Positions 55,401-61,400 of a DNA stretch of 64,000 nt are shown here, piece by piece. The notes beneath the pieces were generated by a model. The model had not been told where the DNA came from and did no database searches. It was given only the letters and a program-made list of their open reading frames with translations. A program made the translations under genes and the position numbers. This DNA is from Homarus americanus (lineage: Eukaryota > Arthropoda > Malacostraca > Decapoda > Nephropidae), in the NCBI RefSeq assembly GCF_018991925.1, contig NW_024737068.1, positions 4,687,404 through 4,751,403 on the forward strand, given 5' to 3'. The first letter of the stretch is position 1; every line of letters starts with the position of its first letter.

Positions 55401-58400
55401 GAACACTACTCCTGCTGCAGTGAACCAGGAGGGAAGTATTTGTGGCATTTCACTCCAGAGAAAGATGACATCAGGAAACCAGCTGAGATAGTGGCAGATA
55501 ACATTGTGAACTGGCTCAGAGAGAGGAACGTAAACCAGACCCTGCAGGCCATTGGAGGGGACAGCACCAACACGAACACAGGGTGGCAAGGGGGGGTCAT
55601 ACAATGGATAGAGCGGAAGATTGGGAGGAAGCTGGTCTGGATTGTTTGTGACCTCCACACCAACGAGTTGCCACTCAGACATCTGATCCAGGAGCTGGAT
55701 GGCAAGACTCTTTCAAACAACAGATGGTCTGGTCCTCTTGGCAAGATGCTGGACTCTGCCACTGAGTTAGAAATGAATCCGAGCTTTGAAAAAATCACAG
55801 TTAGCCCTCCACTCGTTGAGCTTGCACATACTGTCATTGACGACCTGAGTACTGACCAGTACTATGGTTACATGATTTGCAGTGCCATCAAAACTGGGGT
55901 CATGCCTGATAGACTTGCTTACCTGCAGATAGGTCCAGTCTCACATTCTAGGTGGCTCACAACGGCTCTCAGGTTCTGCAGAATTTGGGTCGCTCATCAT
56001 AAACTGAAAGGGAACCAGCTTCACAACCTGAGACTTATTGTCCAATTCATCGTGAGTGTCTACTTGCCAAATTGGTTCAACACCAAGGTCAAGTCATCGT
56101 TCTCCGAAGGTCCGAGGCATGTTCTCTTCCAGCTTGAGCTCCTGAGGAGTCAGCCAAGGAAGGTTGTTCAGATTGTGGAGCAGACTGTGAGGAGATCTTC
56201 CTGGTATGCTCATCCCGAGGCAGTTCTGCAGACAATGCTCTGCAGTAAGGATGAGGAGGAGAGAAGAGTGGCAGTCAAAAAGATCTTGGATATGAGACTT
56301 ATGAGAGGATCTGGGCATGACGAATCAGTTGGTGATGATTCCTTCAGGGTCAGGAAGACTCCTGAAGTCAATCTAGGTGCCAAGACCCTCACTGATCTCA
56401 TAGATCTGGATAACATCCAGGCTGGCAGTGAGCCCCTCTTACCTGCAGCCTCACCAATGTTCAAGTCAGAGCTTTCCTGGACAACCCCATGCATGTCCCT
56501 GCCTGGCCCTCGCACACCCAGAGTATAGAGCGTTGTGTACAGCAAGTGAGCGAGGCCAGCAGTCACGTGTACAGCCAGGAGAGGAGGGAAGGCTACATCC
56601 GAGCTCAGGTGGTCAGCAGGGAGGTGATGAGTAGAAACAGAAGAAAGAAAGACATGTTCTCTATGGTGTGCAGCAACACCGGGTCGTAGTAGTAAAACCG
56701 GTTTTTGTATTTGATGATTTTGTTTTCTAAAGGAATATTAAATTTAATAAATGTGTCAAGATCATTCGTTTCACTATTCTGGATCATTTTCATCCTAATA
56801 AATTTACTTGATACATTTACTTTACTTTAAATAAGCTATTTAGTGGTGTTGGTAAAAGGGTGGGAATACTGAATTTTCATAAGATTTCAAGTTAAAATTT
56901 ACCTAGCAAAATATGAAAACTTTTCAAATCTGAAGATATCACATGATTCTGCACATAGAACTACATCATTAATACCATGGGCCTATTTTTCAAACTAAAC
57001 AAAAAAAAATTCGCCTCCGTATGACACACCCTAGTATACATCCCACACTGAATACACCCCACATCGTATACACCCCACATCGTATACACCCCACACCGTA
57101 TACACCCCACACACTGAATACACCCCACATCGTATACACCCCACATCGTATACACCCCACACCACCCCACCGTATACACCACACACTGAATACACCCCAC
57201 GTATACACCCCATATACACCCACCGTATACACCCGTATACACCCCATATACACCCGTATACGTATACCCACACGTATACACCCCACCGTACACGTATACA
57301 CCCCATACACCGTACACCTACACCCACACGTATACACCCCACACCGTATACACCCACCCCACCCCACGTATACACACCGTATACACCCCATACACCCCAC
57401 ACGTATACACCCCACCACCCCACACCGTATACACCCCACACCGTATACACCCCACCCCACATTATACACCCCACCTATACACCCCACACCGTATACACCC
57501 CACATACACCGTATACACCCACACCACACACCGTATACACACCGTACCCACACCGTATACACCCCACCGTATACACCCCACACACCGTATACACACACCC
57601 ACACCGTATACACCCCACACCGTATACACCCACACACCGTATACACACCCACCACACCGTATACACCCACACCGTATACCGTACACCACACCGTATACAC
57701 CCACCCCACACCGTATACACCCCACACCGTATACACCCCCCCACACCGTACCCCACACCGTATACACCCCACACCGTATACACCCACCGTATACACCCGT
57801 ATACACCCAATACACCCCACACCGTATACACCCCACACCGTATACACCCCACACCGTATACACCCCACACCGTATACACCCCACATCGTATACACCCCAC
57901 ACCGTATACACCCCACACCGTATACACCCCACACCGTATACACCCCACACCGTATACACCCCACACCGTATACATACCAGAATTTGCTGCCTTACACTAT
58001 ATGCCTTGCAGATCATAAGCGGAGCGGCACGCCAAGGTGTAAAGCACAATCTGTGGGCGTCGTGGACCAGACTATGGGTTGGGTGGTGGTGGCTAGCCTG
58101 TGTTATCATCACCACCGCCTACACCAGTAACTTAGTCGCCTTCCTCACCGTGCCCGTCTACCCGACACGTATAGAGACGGTGGAGCAGCTGGCAGCATCT
58201 GGCCTCAGGTTATTCACATACCCTGTACAGTGCGAACACTTCCTTGATAGTATGTGAGAGTTTTGAGTGTATGAACCTCTATAATCACGAGTTCACTTCT
58301 GTAGTTATGAGTTGTCCTGTATAATTATGTATTCACCTGTATCTGTATATTACTCTTCACTAAGATAATCCAACATCCATTCGTTAGTGACTATCTTATA

Positions 58401-61400
58401 CAAGACTCCGTCAGATTAAACCCAGAATCGTTGCGTTACCTTCCAAGTCTAATACACCAGAGATTATAGACTTAACAGGATCGTAAATAATCCTAAATAT
58501 TGACTTGTATTGTAAACCCTGTTATTTTTTTTTTACGTAAAGTAAGTTGGTGAAACATGCTATGCCACTCGCCTGTCATTTACTTTTTATTAGGTGTGGT
58601 TTAACTTTTTCTTAAATGTGGTTTATCTTTTTCTTTGATGTGGTTTAAATTTTTCTTAGATGTGGTTTAACTTTTTATTAGGTGTGGTTTAACTCTTTAT
58701 TAGGTGTGGGTTAACTTTTTCTTAGGTGTGGTTTAACTTTGTGTCGTCTCTACTGCTTGTCAAACATATTAGTTTTTTTTATTGTCGTTGTTGATTTCGT
58801 CTTGGTGTTTGCAATGTGTGTATGATCTATGGACACTGTATACCTGCATAATAATAATAATAATAATTAACAGTTTATTGAAAGAGCTTGGCAGCCAGAA
58901 GGCTGAAAATATACAGTTACATATTTGGGGAATGGGTTACGAATTACAAATAATATACAAGTGACATAAGTGACACAAATAAGACATATAGTAACTTAGA
59001 TGGGGATCAGCTCAAACTACAGTTCATTTCAACATAGTGACAGTGTAGGGAGCAGTGTTTACTGGGAGTGAATACACTGATTTATTACATGTTATTGATA
59101 ATTTTTACAATGGTTGGGACTGGGCTGTTCTTATAGCGATCAGTTCGTGCACGTATGGGCTGGATGCGGTTGTGGTGTCGAACAGCAATTCTCGGACAGG
59201 GGATCTCAGGTGGTAGTAGGGGCCGGTGTCGGGGATGGTGTAGAAGCTTCTTACCAAATTTGCAGATGAGGCCGTGGTGATGGTCAGTGAGAGTCGAAAG
59301 GGTCAGTGTGTTGAGCGCTTCTTGATATGTGGAGTAGGAAGGGGAGAGAATAATCTTGCATGCCCTCTTTTGCACTTTTTCTAGGTGTTTACGTTGTGTG
59401 GCATTTAGGGAGGAAGACCAGGTGGGGGAGGCATAGGTGAGCTTGGGAAGTATGAATGTTGTGTATACACTGAGGAGCTCGTGTGCGGGAACTCCGAGGG
59501 ACTTGAGTCGGCGGAGGAGGTGGAGACCTGCATTGTCTATATGCATGCCTGTATTGTCTGTATACATGCTGAAATGTATACCTGCAATATTTACACACCT
59601 GCTGAACTATCTACATTCACGGATACTTGCATTGTCTGTACAAATGATGAACCAATTGTAAACTTGTATGACGATTTTACTATCTGTCTGCCTGTCTCTC
59701 TGTCTGTCTGTCCTAAAACTCCAATTGATCTTGTTATATCACCACCGTTGCCAGTATTTGCTCACCCAGACAGTAACCTTCCATAATGATGCGACAAGGT
59801 CCTCACATAAGCACCGGGTGTTGAGTTACACTGAGAGCTGATCAATATTTATCATCATAGAAAGTAATTACTGTAAGTTTTGAGTGTGTGTAATTCATTC
59901 TCCAGCGACTCTTGACAGTAAACCATTATTTCGACATAGTTACTTACGGCCATAAAACACTGAACGGCCGTCATAATGGAATCACCTGCTGTTAATTAGA
60001 AGCACAATAGTAGGTCTTCATTTACATAAAGATTGAGTAATATATCCCTCCCTTTCTTAGTCATGTTTTAAAAGGTATATAATCCTATTGTACTCTATAC
60101 CCTTGGTCTCGGTTTAAAGCCATCATCCTATCCTTTATCCTAAGGTTATGCATGCAAGATTACGGAAGCTTCGTGCCGGACACTCTTAAGGTATCCAAGG
60201 ATCCATCCCTCTTCAAGTTAGGAAACAACCTGGATCTGTTCCCGTACGCCTACCTGCAGTACGACGTCGGCTTCAACTGGGTGACCAACGGCACCCACGC
60301 CCTTGTTGAGACCTACTCCTACCTGGCGTATCTGGTGGGGCTTTATGGCATCACCCCCAACACCTATATCATGAAGGAGACGGTGAGAGGTGGGGAGGGG
60401 GTGGAATGTGTTCACCCCTGGAAGGTATAGTTTAGGGAAAGTTTAATACAGGGATAGAAGATGATGACAGAAGACATTACTATATTGAGTGAAATAGGCG
60501 AGTGTTAATGTATAATATGGACACGAAGTAGTACCTTAAGCTGTGTATCCTTATATTACTCTTATTAATTATGTATAGTAAAGTATTACAGAACATGTAT
60601 TAATCCTATGTAATATTTCCATTTATTATGCACCATTTTATGTATATGAATTATCATATTTATATTTTATGTATTCAGCTTGTGAATGCTGACATCTGTA
60701 CATGCTAGCGTGCAGTGATACATGGAGTGGAGACCACCAGTCCTTATGGTGTGGAAGCGAGTCTCTTTGTCCACCTCTGTATATCTCCCGTACGAGAATA
60801 AGAACCTATTTTTAAGATAACACGTGTTTGTGTATACCCTCAGTAGTGTAGAACATTTTGGGGGTACCAAAGACGAACATAGATGGCGCAGTGAGTAGGA
60901 TTAATACATGTTCTGTAATACTTTACTATACATAATTAATAAGAGTAATATAAGGATACACAGCTTAAGGTACTACTTCGTGTCCATATGATACAGTTAA
61001 ATCTACAGGTAAGGTGATAATTTTACATATACGAGAAGACCTTTGAGAGCTCGAGTCCATAATAATAATAATAATAATAATAATTAACGGTTTATTGAAA
61101 AAATTCTGCAGCCCGAAGGCTGAAAATATACATTGGACATAAATGACTTATTACATACAGTGGTGGTTTAACAAAAGCCTTCATTAGAGAAAGGTAAAGG
61201 AACATACAGATTAATGTAGGTGTTGAACAGCAAACTCGTAGTGTAGTAACTCCCTCCCAGATGGTGTTAGGAGGAACTCACGTGGTGTAGTAGTTCCCTC
61301 AGATGGTGTTATGAGGGACCTGGCGTGGTGTAGCAATTCCCTCGCAGATGATGTTATGAGGGGCCTCATGTTTTGTAGTAATTCCCTCACAGATGGTGTT

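Noticed and set aside
54539..55837. Minus-strand frames of 113-143 codons inside the transposon
   Set aside because: They are shadows of the 747-codon plus-strand frame, with no motifs of their own.
56961..58130. 369-codon and 324-codon frames over the right 16-bp array
   Set aside because: Same minisatellite artefact. Only the last part (58012 on) in one frame corresponds to the real IR exon.
58209..58257. IR protein ending LFTYPVQCEHFLDSM at 58257
   Set aside because: Exon 4 (60145) continues IR homology (MQDYGSFVP) in matching phase, so this is intron read-through past the donor at 58209.
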